Below, piece by piece: positions 21,608 through 33,066 of a stretch of 64,000 bases of DNA. This DNA comes from Euglena gracilis. Taxonomy: Eukaryota; Euglenida; Euglenophyceae; Euglenales. The translations under genes were made by a program, and so were the position numbers. Within the stretch, counting starts at the first letter, position 1. Every line of letters begins with the position of its first letter. The notes beneath the pieces are model-generated. The model was not told the DNA's origin. It was given only the letters and a program-made list of their open reading frames with translations, and made no database searches. The stretch lies in assembly GCA_039621445.1 (NCBI GenBank), contig CP154954.1, positions 30,818,395 through 30,882,394 on the forward strand, read 5' to 3'.

Positions 21608-24600
21608 CTGTGGCGCAGAGGAAGAGACACAATAGGATGCAAAGCCGTACGCCCCTCAGCTGAAATGAGTGACCCCACCCAATAGACTTCGGCTGCCCAA
21701 ATAATATCCCCCCCCCCACACTGCCGTGAAAGGGAAAAAGCACAAGGAGAAAAATAACAAACATCGATGAAATTTGGTCAGAAATTATAACAAAAATCTT
21801 TTCAAAAAATCATTGTTTTCAAAAATATGACTTGTGCAAAAATCACCGAAATTGCTTGTAGACCAATCTTTGACTTTTTGAAAATTTGCCCAGATGATAA
21901 GTTTTTTTTTTTAATTAACCCCCCCCCTTCAGCAGGTGTGTATGAAAAAGTCTCGTTGGGGGTTCAGACCCCCCACCCGGGAGGTGGGGAGTAACCCCCC
22001 ACCCATTACAGAACCACACAAGGAAAATATCCTTCGGCACCGAAAAAATAAAATTTTGTCCTAAAGATCGACGCCCCGGAAATACGGGAAGGCCTGGTGG
22101 GGGGGGAGCCTCCTGAGGGTGGGGTCCCACCCACCACCCATTTTGGGGTTTGGGGATTCCCATAAAGCCCTGTCCCCTGGACCCTGACTTTGGGTGTCCA
22201 AACAATTTACTGTACTGGGGGGCTTTGGACCATTGCACTGACTGGGACCCCAGAGCGGCGGACTTGTGGTTTTAACACCAGAACAATTCCATTTTTCTTT
22301 GAGCCGTGTGGTCTTTTGTGACTGGCTCAGACAGGGCCGAGAGCCATTTTTTTTTGCTGAACAACGTCGCGGCAATTTTGAGCAGCACAAAACACACGTT
22401 CCCCCCCCCTTTGTTTGTGTACCCTCTTCTGAAACATTGTGGAGGTCAGCCAGGGGGAGCCATGAAGAATTAAAACTGGTCAAAATTCAGTTATGGCTCA
22501 ATTGCAACGCACCCATGTCGCATATTCATGTTGCAAAAATGGGGCCAGAGGCGGCCAGAAAGTAGCAAACCCTTGTCGCACACCATATGGGACACCCAAC
22601 TGCAATGCATACAAAAATCTGTGCAACGAATCAGCACGGGTTGTTTCAACAATTGGGAATTAAAAATGGCTCCAAAAACTGGACGGTTTTGGGGGGGATG
22701 GAGGGATTTGGGCACTTCCGCCAGAATCAACAAAAAGTGGTATTGCGTCTCTTGAAAATCATCAATTCAAAAAATGGCAGACAAATTTGCATGGTTTCTT
22801 TGGCCAGGAAATAGTTGGGCATTTTTTGGCCGAACCAATTTTGTACTCGACGCCCACCCACCGTACCCCAGAGAGTGACCCAACTATTTTGCTTAATACA
22901 AAATGCACTTAAGGCGGTGCCCTTCTGGGATCTCCATGACTTTGGCCCTAAACCCAGCTGCTTTGGTTTCACTGGCTCCAACCCAAAGCTCAAATATAAA
23001 ACATCCATGCTCTTTTGTGATGGCATTGATAAGACGTTGCTTCAGCTTTTGTTACAGTTGCGTGCTTGCAGCTGCACACCGTTTCTACCTTCTCTTTCAA
23101 ATCTGGTTGTGTTGCAACCAACCATCCAGACCCGATTGCAACCAAAACAGGTTGGCGTTGTTGTCTGGTTCCCACTGTGGCCTGCTTTTGACGGGAGCAC
23201 GGGGCGTTTGGTGGGTTATGGTCCGTTTTTTTTGGGTTATGGCTTGGTGGGTTGGCCTGTGGTAGGTTTGCGACCACTTCCTTATATGAGAAATAGAACG
23301 GCCGCAAAAACACCAGTTCCCCCCCCCCCCCGAGAAAACTTAATTGCCTGAAAAGATCAACCCAACACGACACTTGCTAACCCCCCCCCAATATAAAGCC
23401 CCCCCCCCCAATGTAAAGCCCCCCGGGGGTTTGGTTTTGCCGCCCAAATATAAAGCCCCCCCCCCCCCAAATATAAAGCCCCCCCGGGGGGTTTGGTTTT
23501 GCCGCCCAAATATAAAGCCCCCCCCCTGACGCGGAGCCAGACGCTGGTGTCATTCAGGAAAAAGTGGAAAAATTTTGGGCAGATACACCATTTTTTTTTC
23601 ACCAAAAATGCTCCATTTTGGATTAAAAAAATGCACATTTTGTGAAAAATAGGAGGCAAACAGCGAAAATTTGGCAAAAATTGGTGTTTGGCCACAATTG
23701 ATGGCCGCTGAAAGTCATAGAGGCCACCCCAAAAAGTTTGATCCCCCCCCCAAATATAAAGCCCCCCCCCTGAGGGTGTTGAAATCCCGTCCGAATATAA
23801 AGCCGGGGGGGGGGGCTTTATATTTGGGGGGGTTTATCACGCAGCCTTTATGACTGCCTATTTTGCCTGCGGTGGGCACCCACCGAAGCCGCGCATGGCC
23901 CAGGCCATGATTGAAGGTGAGGCCGGGGGGCCAACCTTGGGGGGGGGAGCAAATTTGCAAGTCAAGAATTTTGGCGGCCATGTGCAAAAGGGCAAAGGCC
24001 AACTTCAGGGGGGCCAAGTTTGTGCTTAAGGAGGAGGGAGGCCAAGCGTCAGGGGGGGGCCAAGCGGTGCAAGTATGCCCCTCTGTCTGTCGGAATCCAC
24101 TTGACCCTCCCCCCCAAGAACGTCAGGGCCAACCCCCCGCCCCCTCAAGGGGAGGCGACAGCAAGAGGACAACGGCACACTTCGACAGGCGAGCCGGTCC
24201 TCCAGGCTGAGGAGGTGGGCCGCGTCGTGCAGCTCGACCACCACCAGCGTGTCCACGTCCACCGTGGCCGCCGACCCTTCCGCCAGCACTGCGACGCGGG
24301 CGGGAGCGGGAACGGGTCAGCAATGTCCCTCACCCAAGCCCGGTTGGAACACCTCTGTGTGCCTCTCTGGGACACAATCTGGGGTCTGGAGGCGTGAGGC
24401 GGGGAGTGAGGCCGGGCATTGAAGCAAAAACAATGACGTTCTGCACGTCTTGGGTCTCTCAGAATTATGATGAAATATACCGATTGTTTTGACCCCCACT
24501 GACCCAGAAATACAAAAAGGCGACTATTTCACATTTTGTGGTCAAAATTCGAAAATGAGGACCCTCAAATTTCATCTTCAAAAAATCATTTTTGGTGAGA

Positions 24601-26706
24601 AACAGCGAAATTTTCGAGAAACATTTGTCAGGTGACAGGTCAGCGAGTACGTAGGTTGGTGACAGGCCCCCTAGTGTCAAATCCCTCAGGTCAATGAGGA
24701 CAGGGCTTAGATGACAGTTTCCCGAGGATTATAGTTTCCTGGGGGTAGGTAGGTATGAAATGGTTTAACATCAAGGCATTAGGGCCTAACCCCTTCCAAA
24801 TAAAATCACCCTGCACCGACTGGCAAAATATCCAAAATAAGACCCCCAATAGAACCCCCCCGTGACGGCGGAAATTGCTGGAGACGGTGAAAGAATCCCC
24901 TGAAAAATTACCAAAAAAGACCCAATTTCAGCTGCAAAAAAATGATGGAATTTGAAAATTGGGGTTTTGAAATCAAAAAAAATTACAAAAAATATCAACC
25001 GGTCATATTTTTGGGTCCGTTGCTGGAAACTTCCAGGGGAGTCTAATTTTGGGGGGAGATCTTATTTTTGATTTTTTTTTGAAAAACACTGAAAAATTCC
25101 TTTGGCTCTTCGCGCCGGGGACCAAAATCATCGAAAATGTGAAAAAAGCGAAAAAAGTTGCCAATTGTGCAAAAAAAAATCACCAAAACTTTGAACCCCC
25201 AATTCCGCCCATTTTAAACCTTTTTCGCCCCTCAAAATCCGGAATCTGTTACCATCCAGCAGCCCTTTGGGAGATTGCAAAATAAATAAAATTCGGGGGA
25301 GAGGGGGATCAAATTTGAAGATCAAATCTGATCCAGGATGAAGGGGACGCCGTAAACTCCTTGGCCCAAAAGAAAATGCTCCATTTCACCAAAAATTTGC
25401 AAAAAAAGGGCAACAGTTCAAGGGGCAGAGAGGGGGGGGGAATAATGGGGGCAAAGCAAAAAAAATAATACGAGTTCGCTGGCACACACCGCAGCGCAGG
25501 GAATCGTCCACCAGCAAGACTGCCCACTCATCACCACCGCCGTCGGCGTCTCCTACACTGCACTTCACGAAGCTGTCCACCTCGAACTGCCTGTTGAGAA
25601 AGAATGGACAATTTGCAATTATTTGCAATTGCAAATTGTGTATGAATCACGCATTGACGCTGTGTGAATTAAAATGTGTGTGTCTGAAAACAATGAAAGA
25701 AATTGAAGATAGCTTCGCAACACACGCTTGTGAAACCACCAGATTTAATTGGCCACCAATTGACCATATTGAGGTTTAATTTGTTCCAATTTTTCAATAT
25801 TTTGGTGACATATAATTTTTATTACTCTTTGCTGTTCCAGTAAAGGTCAAACTTTTCTCACATGTCATCATCGTCGTAATTTTTTTTGTAAACCCATGCT
25901 GCAGTGTGAGGCAACTGTTGATTCATTCACCGTTGGGTGCCGCGTCCAAAACGTGCGTGCGGCGGCATCGGCATGGCTGCCGCGGGGCCACACCGGTCCT
26001 CCACGGAGCCAGCCGCCCTCGTGGCCTGGAACCAGTGGCAGCCCCGGCCCTGCACGTCGGCCAGCAGGAGGGCGTGGACGGCGGCGGACCGGGCGTACCA
26101 CGCCATGTGGAACGCGCTGTCCAGCAGCCCGTCCCGGGAGGGCGGTGGCTGGACTGGGGAAATGGGCCGGGGGGGGGATGAGTGCGGCAGTCCCCAGGGG
26201 TATGGAATGGTGGCACGCAAGGCAAACGAGAATCTCGCTTCCACCAGCCATAATGAGGCGATGAGTGAGAAGGTGGACACCCCAAACGTACCATGCAGGG
26301 AAAATTAAAAGATTGGCAAAAGGATGGAAAAAATCCTTTTCTGGGGTGAAATTAAAAAAATCACAGGCAAATCACATATGAAATATTTTTTTTTAAAAAA
26401 AAATCCCAGCGAAGTCGAAACTAACAAGACTAAGAGTCATTGCAAAACGTGTGCAGGAAGACCATAAACGTATGGGCGTGCCTTGACAAACTGCAAGAGC
26501 TGGACCAAGAACTGCTGCGACCAAGATTGACGAACACTCCGGAGACCATCGCAAAAGCAAATGCTCAGAAAATGTGCCATTTGTGCCGGGGGGGGGTCCA
26601 CCGCCGCCCTGCCGGCCAACAGCTGCGCCAGGGCAGCCAGCCGAGCCCGGGGCCCGGCGTCCGCCAGCACCACCAGCTCGTACCGGCGCCGGGGCGTCCC
26701 CCCGCG
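21558..26706 (-). CDS. Unrecognised gene, five phase-compatible exons
   Basis: Exons 26706-26602, 26148-25994, 25590-25490, 24288-24181 and 21607-21558 join without a frame break (phases 0,2,1,1,0), giving about 173 residues of GC3-rich coding sequence. In order they read RRRYELVVLADAGPRARLAA; DGLLDSAFHMAWYARSAAVH and GRGCHWFQATRAAGSVED; QFEVDSFVKCSVGDADGGGD, EWAVLLVDDSLRC; VLAEGSAATVDVDTLVVVEL, HDAAHLLSLEDRLACR; KRLIFVSPDDDAAVVRY. Four of the five donors are GTGTGN or GTGTCC. I do not recognise the family: it is an alternation of predicted strands and helices with no cysteine cluster, P-loop or membrane segment. Start, stop and further exons are unknown; exons at 29.5, 31.8 and 35.6 kb may belong to it. 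Confidence 0.6.
21608..23384. other. Intronic or repeat sequence, no gene assigned
   Basis: Contains short CCCC/GGGG palindromes at 21925-22240. Both strands are open in places between 22490 and 23350, but no frame shows recognisable domains. Could hold a decayed transposon; not supported. Confidence 0.35.
23385..23530. repeat. AAATATAAAGCCCC mini-repeat array
   Basis: Five units of AATATAAAG followed by 6-11 C, two of them separated by a GGGTTTGGTTTTGCCGCCC spacer that is itself duplicated. Reverse orientation of the 205-645 cluster. Another copy at 23745-23835 forms a palindrome: AATATAAAGCC, a G run, then GGCTTTATATT. Confidence 0.7.
24181..24288 (-). CDS. Unrecognised gene, exon d
   Basis: Acceptor GCGTCGCAG, donor CGAA|GTGTGC. 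Reads LAEGSAATVDVDTLVVVELH, DAAHLLSLEDRLACR. Confidence 0.6.
24785..25290. repeat. AATAAGACCCC-type dispersed repeat, family E
   Basis: Blocks AAAATAAGACCCCC, GAAATTGCTGGAGACGGTGA, GGGTCCGTTGCTGGAAACTT and CTTCGCGCCGGGGAC recur in the same order at 58055-58512, and a shorter form at 33790-33895 shares TCCGTTGCTG and GGTCTTATTTTTGG. Non-coding; probably a family of small elements. Confidence 0.55.
25490..25590 (-). CDS. Unrecognised gene, exon c
   Basis: Acceptor TTCTTTCTCAACAG, donor CTGCG|GTGTGT. Reads QFEVDSFVKCSVGDADGGGD, EWAVLLVDDSLRC. Confidence 0.65.
25994..26148 (-). CDS. Unrecognised gene, exon b
   Basis: Acceptor CCCAGTCCAG, donor GACCG|GTGTGG. Reads SRDGLLDSAFHMAWYARSAA, VHALLLADVQGRGCHWFQAT, RAAGSVED. 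Confidence 0.6.
26602..26706 (-). CDS. Unrecognised gene, exon a
   Basis: Acceptor CGGCTCCAG, donor GGCG|GTGGAC. Reads RGGTPRRRYELVVLADAGPR, ARLAALAQLLAGRAA in 35 codons, phase 0 at both ends. Confidence 0.55.
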
Positions 26707-26814
26707 CTGGAGCCGGTACGGTGGGGCAGGGCCGGGGCTTGGGCCGGCGACTCAGACGCCCCCGTCAACACCTGGTGTGCTGGGGGGGGATAATAGAATA
26801 AATTATAATTGAAT

Positions 26815-27075
26815 TCAAAAATTAAACAAACAATAATATAAACAAATTATAATATAAATATAAACAATACAAATACAAACATAAACATAAAATAATAATA
26901 TAAACATAAATATAAATATAACATAACATAAATAACACAAACATATAAACATAAACATAAACAATAATACAAATATAAACAATAATATAAATGATGTAAC
27001 ATACATATATATATATATGTATATATATGTATACGACATGAATTAGCATATAATATAATGTATGATAATATAATA
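26815..27075. repeat. AT-rich microsatellite (ATAAACATA units)
   Basis: Low-complexity ATAAAC/ATATAA sequence of about 260 bp with a TATATATA core at 27005-27030. Apparent long open frames on the minus strand are Y/I/C repeats and are spurious. Confidence 0.85.
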
Positions 27076-27269
27076 GATGATGCATCAATATGGAAAATAG
27101 ACCTAATTATTTGCCGGGGGCTAAGGTGCGCGAAGGGTTGGGCCGGAAGCCGGTCGTTTCTGTTGCAGTTCCCCAGGGATGCTCACGCAAGGGTTTTGAT
27201 TTGTGGCTCCCGTCTGACACTTGGAGACGCACGCATCGTGGGAAGCAGGGTTCCCACAGAGAGCAGAGC

Positions 27270-27710
27270 CAGGCTTCTTCTTCTTCTTACCAACCCCCGG
27301 GGGTGCCTTGTGCTTTGGGGTGCCTGCCCCAGGCCGTTTTTTGTATCAACCCCCAGGGGGGGGATCCGGAGTGCCTGTGAGTGCCTGCCCAGGCAGGCAC
27401 CCCCCCCCCCCCCCCGGGGGGGTCGGATTTCGGCCTGTGCCCAGGCGCATTCCTGTGAAAATACGCCATTTTTGGCTCCTTCGGCGCCGGGGTCTGTGCC
27501 AGGGCACTTTTGGCCGTGTGCCCTACCCCCCCACCCCGGGGGTACCCCCCGGGGGGGGGGTCAGATTGGGAGTGCCTTGGAGTGCCTGTCCAGGCAGGCC
27601 CCCCCTCCCCCCCTGGGGTGGGGTCGGCACCCGACTAAAATACAGCCCTGGTGCCTGCCCATAGCAGGCGCCCCTCCAGGGGGGTGCGACTTTCCTTAAA
27701 CAGAAGCCTG
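27270..27710. mobile_element. CAGG-ended MITE, family A, 441 bp
   Basis: Ends CAGGCTTCTTCTTC and CAGAAGCCTG; flanking 8-mers AGCAGAGC and GGCAGAGC agree at 7 of 8 positions. The core has the same G/C-run pattern and a TTCGGCGCCGGGG block at 27480-27492. No coding potential. Confidence 0.75.
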
Positions 27711-28499
27711 GGCAGAGCCCCTCGCTCGATAAACCTGAAGCGCACTTCCAAACCAGGCAAACCAGGGAAAATTGCATGCAGGTGTTGGTGAAAATGGGAG
27801 ACCCCCCCAGCAGCCACCCGACGTGGCGAGGCGAAGATCCCAAGGCATGGCGACTTGGAGCATTGTCATCCTGCTGTGCGAAATTGGACAATGGCAAGCG
27901 GACAGAAAAGAAACCACGACGCCGTATCTGCTTGGGAGAGGCAACTGGGGAAGCCACACATATAAAACCCCTTTCAACCCGAACACTTCACACTGTGCCA
28001 AAAAAAGTCAAAAAATCTGACCCCACACTGATGCAGCCAATTATGTTCCGCATTGAGTGTTTTGAACTTATGCCCCTTTGGCAGGATGATTATGGGAGGT
28101 GCCTTCCACAGCCGATTTCTTAACCGAGGTGTAACGATGGGGATGGATCGTAAGCCCCGGCCACTCCTTGGGAGGGCCCCGGACGTGGGGCGGTGGGGGC
28201 TCCAGTGGACCCCGCGGGCTCGCGCCCCCAGAGTTGGTCCACACAGCGCTCCTCTCCTTCTGGCCAGGGGATGACTTTAGGGCCCCCGGGGGGGGGGTCC
28301 AGCCTCCGGCTGGCAAAAAGGCTGCTGGCTGGACCCCCCGGGGTATAGGGGGGGGGGGAGGGGGGCTGGAGGGGGCTGGGCTGGGTCGACGAAAAACAAA
28401 AAAAATTTAAATCATTTTGTCTTTTGACATTTTGGTGGATGGAGCTAGATGAAGGCTGGGGGCTGTGATGGAGGAGGCTATGATCAGGCACCTATGGTC

Positions 28500-28560
28500 A
28501 CTTCCCATTTTGGTGCTCTGGTCGGCCCTGGTCGGCCCTGGTCGGCCCTGGTTGGCAAAT
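28500..28560. repeat. GGTCGGCCCT decamer tandem repeat
   Basis: Four units of a 10-bp repeat. A second set of the same decamer lies at 29163-29275, on both sides of a C-run/G-run palindrome. The matching unit and spacing suggest the two sets share an origin. Confidence 0.7.
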
Positions 28561-28967
28561 AGTCGGCCATAGGTGGGGGTATCCTGCACAGAAAAAATGT
28601 GAGGGATGGAATGATTTTCTGAATTGTCTCGCCAAGATCAAAAGGAAGTGCCCCATAAGGCCTCCATTTGCACCCCAAAAGCAACCAAAAAGACCTAAAA
28701 TGGCTTGAAATAACCAAAAATTACCCAAAAACGCCAACAAAATCCACAAAAGATTGTGAAAAATGACCCAAAATTACCAAAAGGGCACAAAATGGCAAAA
28801 AAAATGCTCAGATTGACCCAAATTAGCCCAATATTTGCCAAATCAGTGACAAATAGCCCCCAAATTAGCAAAAACTGGTCCATAATGGCCAAAATGGGTG
28901 TAAAACTGGAGATTTGTGGGAAAATTATCCAAAAATGGGTTTATTTCTTCAAAATATACAAAAAAAA

Positions 28968-29095
28968 GCATCGCCCAGCAACACCCTGCATCGCCCAGCA
29001 TCGCCCAGCATCGGAACCCCACCTCTGGTCTCCAAAAATCCAGCATCACCCAGCATCGCCCAGCATCGCCCTGCATCGCCCAGCATCATCAGAGG
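28968..29095. repeat. CATCGCCCAG decamer tandem repeat
   Basis: About eight units of a 10-bp repeat in two blocks separated by a 40-bp spacer. Preceded by phased A-tracts at 28680-28900. Non-coding. Confidence 0.7.
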
Positions 29096-29506
29096 TGCTT
29101 GTTCCAGAGGGAAAGCTGCCGAATTCCTTCATCCATTCCCCTTCGGTCGGCCAACCACATGCAAGTCGGCCCTGGTCGGCCCTGGTCGGCCCTGGTCGGA
29201 CCCCCCCCCTACGGGGGGGGGGGGGGGTCCTGAAAATCATAGTCGACCCTGGTCGGCCCTGGTCGGCCGTAGGTGCCTGGCTATGATGAGGGAAAAAAAT
29301 GCAGGGATGGGTGAGCTGGGCAGCTCAGTTGGCTGGCCCGGCCTTCGGCCGGCTGGCCCGACCTCCGGCCGGGCTGGACCCGACTTTATTTCACTCGACC
29401 CCCCCGGGGGATCCCAGCCCGAATTTGGGCTGCTGGCTGGATTTGAGCTGCTGGCTGGCTGGACCCCCCTGGGGGTAGGGTACCCTCCGGCTTAAGAAAT
29501 CCCCTG

Positions 29507-29814
29507 CTTCTGGCACCTCCCGTCCGCCGGTTCACTGTTGGCATTGGTGCCGCTGGCGGTTGGTTTCCGTTTGTTTGCGGCGGTCGGGCCAGTTTCACAG
29601 TCGACTGCGAAATAGGCATTGCCGAACCGGACGACATTCGGGGACCTCTCAGGAGTGGGCCACCGGAGGCCATGGGCAAGGGAGGCTGCGCGGAGGAGGC
29701 CTGTGGTTGTGGCTGAGAGGCCGTTGAGCGGCGGCCACATTGCTGGAGGTGGTGGCAGCCCTTCCCCGAAACGAGGCCCTCCACAGCGCTCAAGGTGTCA
29801 AAATCCACAGGAAG
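29507..29814 (-). CDS. Candidate exon bounded by two MITE termini
   Basis: An uninterrupted, GC3-biased frame reads KPLLPVDFDTLSAVEGLVSG, KGCHHLQQCGRRSTASQPQP and continues as a proline/glutamine/serine-rich segment to RTGGARSRGFL. On the left side a CTTAAGAAATCCCCTG terminus ends at 29506; on the right a CAGGGGTTTTCTTAAG terminus begins at 29815. Both termini offer AG or splice-like ends. It may be an exon flanked by transposon-derived introns. Family not recognised. Confidence 0.45.
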
Positions 29815-30207
29815 CAGGGGTTTTCTTAAGGACGCCCGGGGGGGGGGTGCTGCAGGGAGGCTGGAAAAAGGTGCTGGCTGGACACCCCCCCCCCCCATGG
29901 TTGGACCCGGGGTGGGGGGTCCAGGGGGGGGGTTTGGCCGGTTGGGAGCTGGCCCCGGCGGATACCCCAAAAATGCCCAAAGGAGGTGAAGACCCAAAAA
30001 CCATCCCAAAATGTCATTTTTGGCCATTCTTTACATCCCTTTTCAAAAAAGTTTCGGTTTGCACGAAACTTGTTTTTCGGTCCAGCCCGGCTTTGCCGGG
30101 CTGGCCCGACCTTTATTTCAGTGGACCCCCCCGGGGGGGAGGGGGTCCGCAAGCGTGGCTGGGAGGCTGGCTGGCTGGAACCCCCCGGCCGGCTTAAGAA
30201 AACCCCG
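29815..30207. mobile_element. CAGGGG-ended MITE, family A2
   Basis: Ends CAGGGGTTTTCTTAAG and CTTAAGAAAACCCCG. Flanking 8-mers ACAGGAAG and ATGGGAAC agree at only 5 positions, so the duplication is decayed. Core holds CCCC and GGGG runs and GGCTGGCTGGACC units shared with 32613-33066. Confidence 0.55.
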
Positions 30208-31424
30208 ATGGGAACTGTGCCCTTCCACCACAGACTACAGCGGATATTGAGGCACCTCAAGGATTTCTTGGAGGACCCATTCTCCTCAAATTGGGGAAAT
30301 ATCATTGGCATGCATCACCGCTGCACTGTATTTAGAGACTGCCATCCATTCAAAGCCGCTGAATGCACCACAAAGCATCGGGCATTGACATCTGCACACT
30401 GATAACTCGTCAGCCGATGTGGGGAAGGGCTGCGCAGCGGTGGGCGGCTTCGTCGTCTCATCGTCCGTTGGCTGACAGCAGACGCTTCAGGTCAACCCAG
30501 CTCAGGCATACTTACACCGGCGGCTGACGTCAAACTTGGTGACATTGAACCATTTGTGCACACGTTTGGGAGGCAATGGCAACCCGCTCGCTTATCTGCT
30601 CTCGACCCGTACAAATGTGCGGGGCGGAGACCTTCCACTTTTAATGAACGGGCGAGGCTCGCTGAAATGGCAGGGGTCCCCCGGCCACATGGCTGTGGCC
30701 TGGGGAAACGGGTTGGCCGCAGGAGGAGCTGTTTGGGTGTGCCTGGTCCGTTGCCGTGGGGCCAACCTGGACCTCGTCCTGGAAGCGCAGGCGGCGCTGG
30801 GGACCCGCCCCACCCCCCTGCCGCGCGGAGGCCGCCCGCTGGAGGCAGCCGCGGCTGCTGCGAAGGAGGACCTGCAGTGCCACCGGAGGGGGACCGCATT
30901 GACACGGCCCATGGAGTGTGTGGCAGCGGGTACCACGGACACGCGGGGGACGTGCACCACACCAACACGAAGCCTGGCGGGAAAAAGTGGCAGAGGGCTT
31001 TTTGGGACTGCCACGGACATGGGAGGCTCATTCAGGACGCAAAGGAAACATTTTGGGTTCCCTCCAGTAGGAAGAGCAACGCAAACACGAGGCGGGAGTT
31101 GGGTGGAGTCCGCCATGCAGGGCACGGTACTGGACAATGGATGAGTTTTTGGGCCCGGAAATCGATTCTCATAACACCCAGAAAATGACCCGCCCCCAAA
31201 CCTAAACACCCTGAGAGTATTGATCAATGATATTCGCCCAAATATGAAACCCGGGCAGGTTGAAGTTTGAGGGAGGGGGTAGGAAGCAGATGGACAATGA
31301 ACAGAATACACGGATGGGATGGACACATACGGGGATTCAGGTGGGGAGAAGATGGAAAATATTATTAATCAACCTTATTAGAAACACCCACGTGGCCTGC
31401 TGCAAGCACATCTAGATGATACTA
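30208..31424. other. GC-rich stretch, coding uncertain
   Basis: Both strands are open for long distances between 30490 and 31190, as expected for GC-rich DNA. A minus-strand block near 30530-30590 reads PKRVHKWFNVTKFDVSRR before a GTAAGT donor and may be an exon, but a stop lies just upstream. Nothing else is supported. Confidence 0.3.
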
Positions 31425-31429
31425 TTTTC

Positions 31430-31728
31430 TTTACCGACCCCTGGGGGGTCACTCCACTCTTCGAAAAACCAGTCGGTCACTTTTTTTTTGGAAAACCAGT
31501 CAGTCACTACCCTGGGCTGGGGGGGGGGTTGGTCACTCTGGAACCTGAAGGAAACTTGACCAAAAAATATGAAAAAAAAGGCCAAAGAAATTTATCTGCG
31601 CCTTCGGAGCCGGGTCGCTTTAGTGGTTTTTTGCCGACCCCCCCCCCCCGCGGGAGGAAGGCCGGGCCAAAAACCGGTCACCCACCCCCCTGGGGGGGGG
31701 TCGGCCAGTGACTAAGTGATTGTATGAT
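31430..31728. repeat. Dispersed element related to 15650-15735
   Basis: Begins TTACCGACCCC and ends GGGGTCGGCCAGTGACTAAG with GTGATTGT, so the ends are partly inverted (ACCGACCCC and GGGGTCGG). Internal CCAGTCAGTCAC blocks match the 15.65 kb copy. A GCGCCTTCGGAGC block sits at 31599. Confidence 0.5.
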
Positions 31729-31804
31729 CTAGATATGATCTAGATACTGGCAAAGGCCTCCCCTGTCCTATGGGCAGGCAGCCGCCGGCTGGTCGGTTGT
31801 GCAC

Positions 31805-31905
31805 AGTGATCTCCAGCGGCCCCACCCGGAGGGGGAAGGGCGGGTGGAGCGCCTCGAACCGCCGATGCAGCAGCACGCCCGTCCAATCCGGCCTCGGCGG
31901 GGCAT
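31805..31905 (-). CDS. Candidate exon, unknown protein
   Basis: Acceptor CCTCTTGGCAG; frame APPRPDWTGVLLHRRFEALH, PPFPLRVGPLEIT; possible donor ACT|GTGCAC. Codon third positions are strongly GC-biased in this frame only. May belong to the same unrecognised gene as 21.6-26.7 kb. Confidence 0.5.
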
Positions 31906-32612
31906 CTGCCAAGAGGGGAGGGACAGGGGAGGCTGGGGACCACTGCCGGCGGCTGTGGGACTCGGCTGCACTCGACTGCGTCCGTGACGGGGGAGGGGGG
32001 GCCGGGGGAGGGGGCATACCGCTCACCATCCGCCTCAAGGATGCCGCCCCCGCCGGCTGGGGAGGACGGAGGGGCGCAGTGGGGCGGACTAGCCAGGGTT
32101 TCCATCGGGGCCCATTCTTTATGGGCATTTTGGAAACCTCCAGAAACCTTGCCTTTTCTGGCCAAAATGCCTTGAAAACCCTGAAAGCGCCTTAAAAGCC
32201 AGAAGAAATCATTCTGGCAATTTCTCTGACTGACGGAAAAATTGGCCAAAACTGGCGGACTCCAGGAAGAGACTTTGGAGCACGGTGACGTCTTTCTGAA
32301 CATTGTGTCTATCCACCCTGAACTCGGAGAAGATGTGTTCTTCGACGCTTTGATTTCCAACCCCGGTCGCCGCCTGGAATGCTCTTCGACTGCCCTTAAA
32401 AAAGTACAACGAATAAGAAACAAACGGAAATAATAGGATCTTTCATGAACTGTGCAAAAAAATGCCTCAAAACTCAATTATAATGACTTCCGCCCAAAAA
32501 AATGGGCCTGGTTTCTATCGGCTGCAGTCAAAATGCCACTGCTGGCGACCCAGACTGAGTGGCCCGCCACTCCCCCCCCCTAGATGGAAACCTTAATGCA
32601 GACTGCTGCCGG

Positions 32613-33066
32613 CAGGGGTATTCTTGAGGACCCCGGAAGGGGTGGGTCCCACAGGGAGGCTGGAAAAAAGGTGCTGGCTGGAAAAAAAGGTGGTGGCCAC
32701 TCCCCCCCCCCCCCAATGGCTGGACCTGGGGTGGGGGGTCCGGGGGTGGGGGGGGGGGAGGGTCCGGCTGGCTGGCAGCTGGACCCAGCTGGAACCCGAA
32801 AACAGGCAAAAAAAAGCCCAAATCCAGCTGGGTTGGCATTTTCAGCCAAAATTGGGAGGTGAAAGCCCAAAACCACCCCCAAAATGCCATTTTTGGTCAT
32901 TTTGACCCCCCCCTTTCAAAAAAAATGGCCTGGCCCCACCGGCCCCCACCAGAAATTTATATCAGCGGACCCTGTGGGGGGGGGGGGGGTTCGCAGCCCG
33001 TTGGCTGGGAAAAATGCTGGTTGGCTGGACCTCCTCTGTGTCCCCTCCAGCTTAAGAAAATCCCGG
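32613..33066. mobile_element. CAGGGG-ended MITE with exact 8-bp target duplication
   Basis: The 8-mer GCTGCCGG flanks both sides exactly (32605-32612 and 33067-33074). Termini are CAGGGGTATTCTTGAGG and CAGCTTAAGAAAATCCCGG, an imperfect inverted pair. 454 bp, core with G/C runs and GGCTGGAAAAAAGGTGCTGG units. A hAT-type duplication; no transposase. Confidence 0.8.

Noticed and set aside
22490-23350. Possible decayed transposase
   Set aside because: Both strands are open and no catalytic motif or terminal repeat could be found.
26815-27088. Long minus-strand frames rich in Y, I, C and F
   Set aside because: They are translations of an ATAAAC microsatellite.
32242-32433. 63-codon plus-strand frame with GGLQEETLEHGDVFLNIVSI
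   Set aside because: The opposite strand is equally open and no family or splice signals decide between them.
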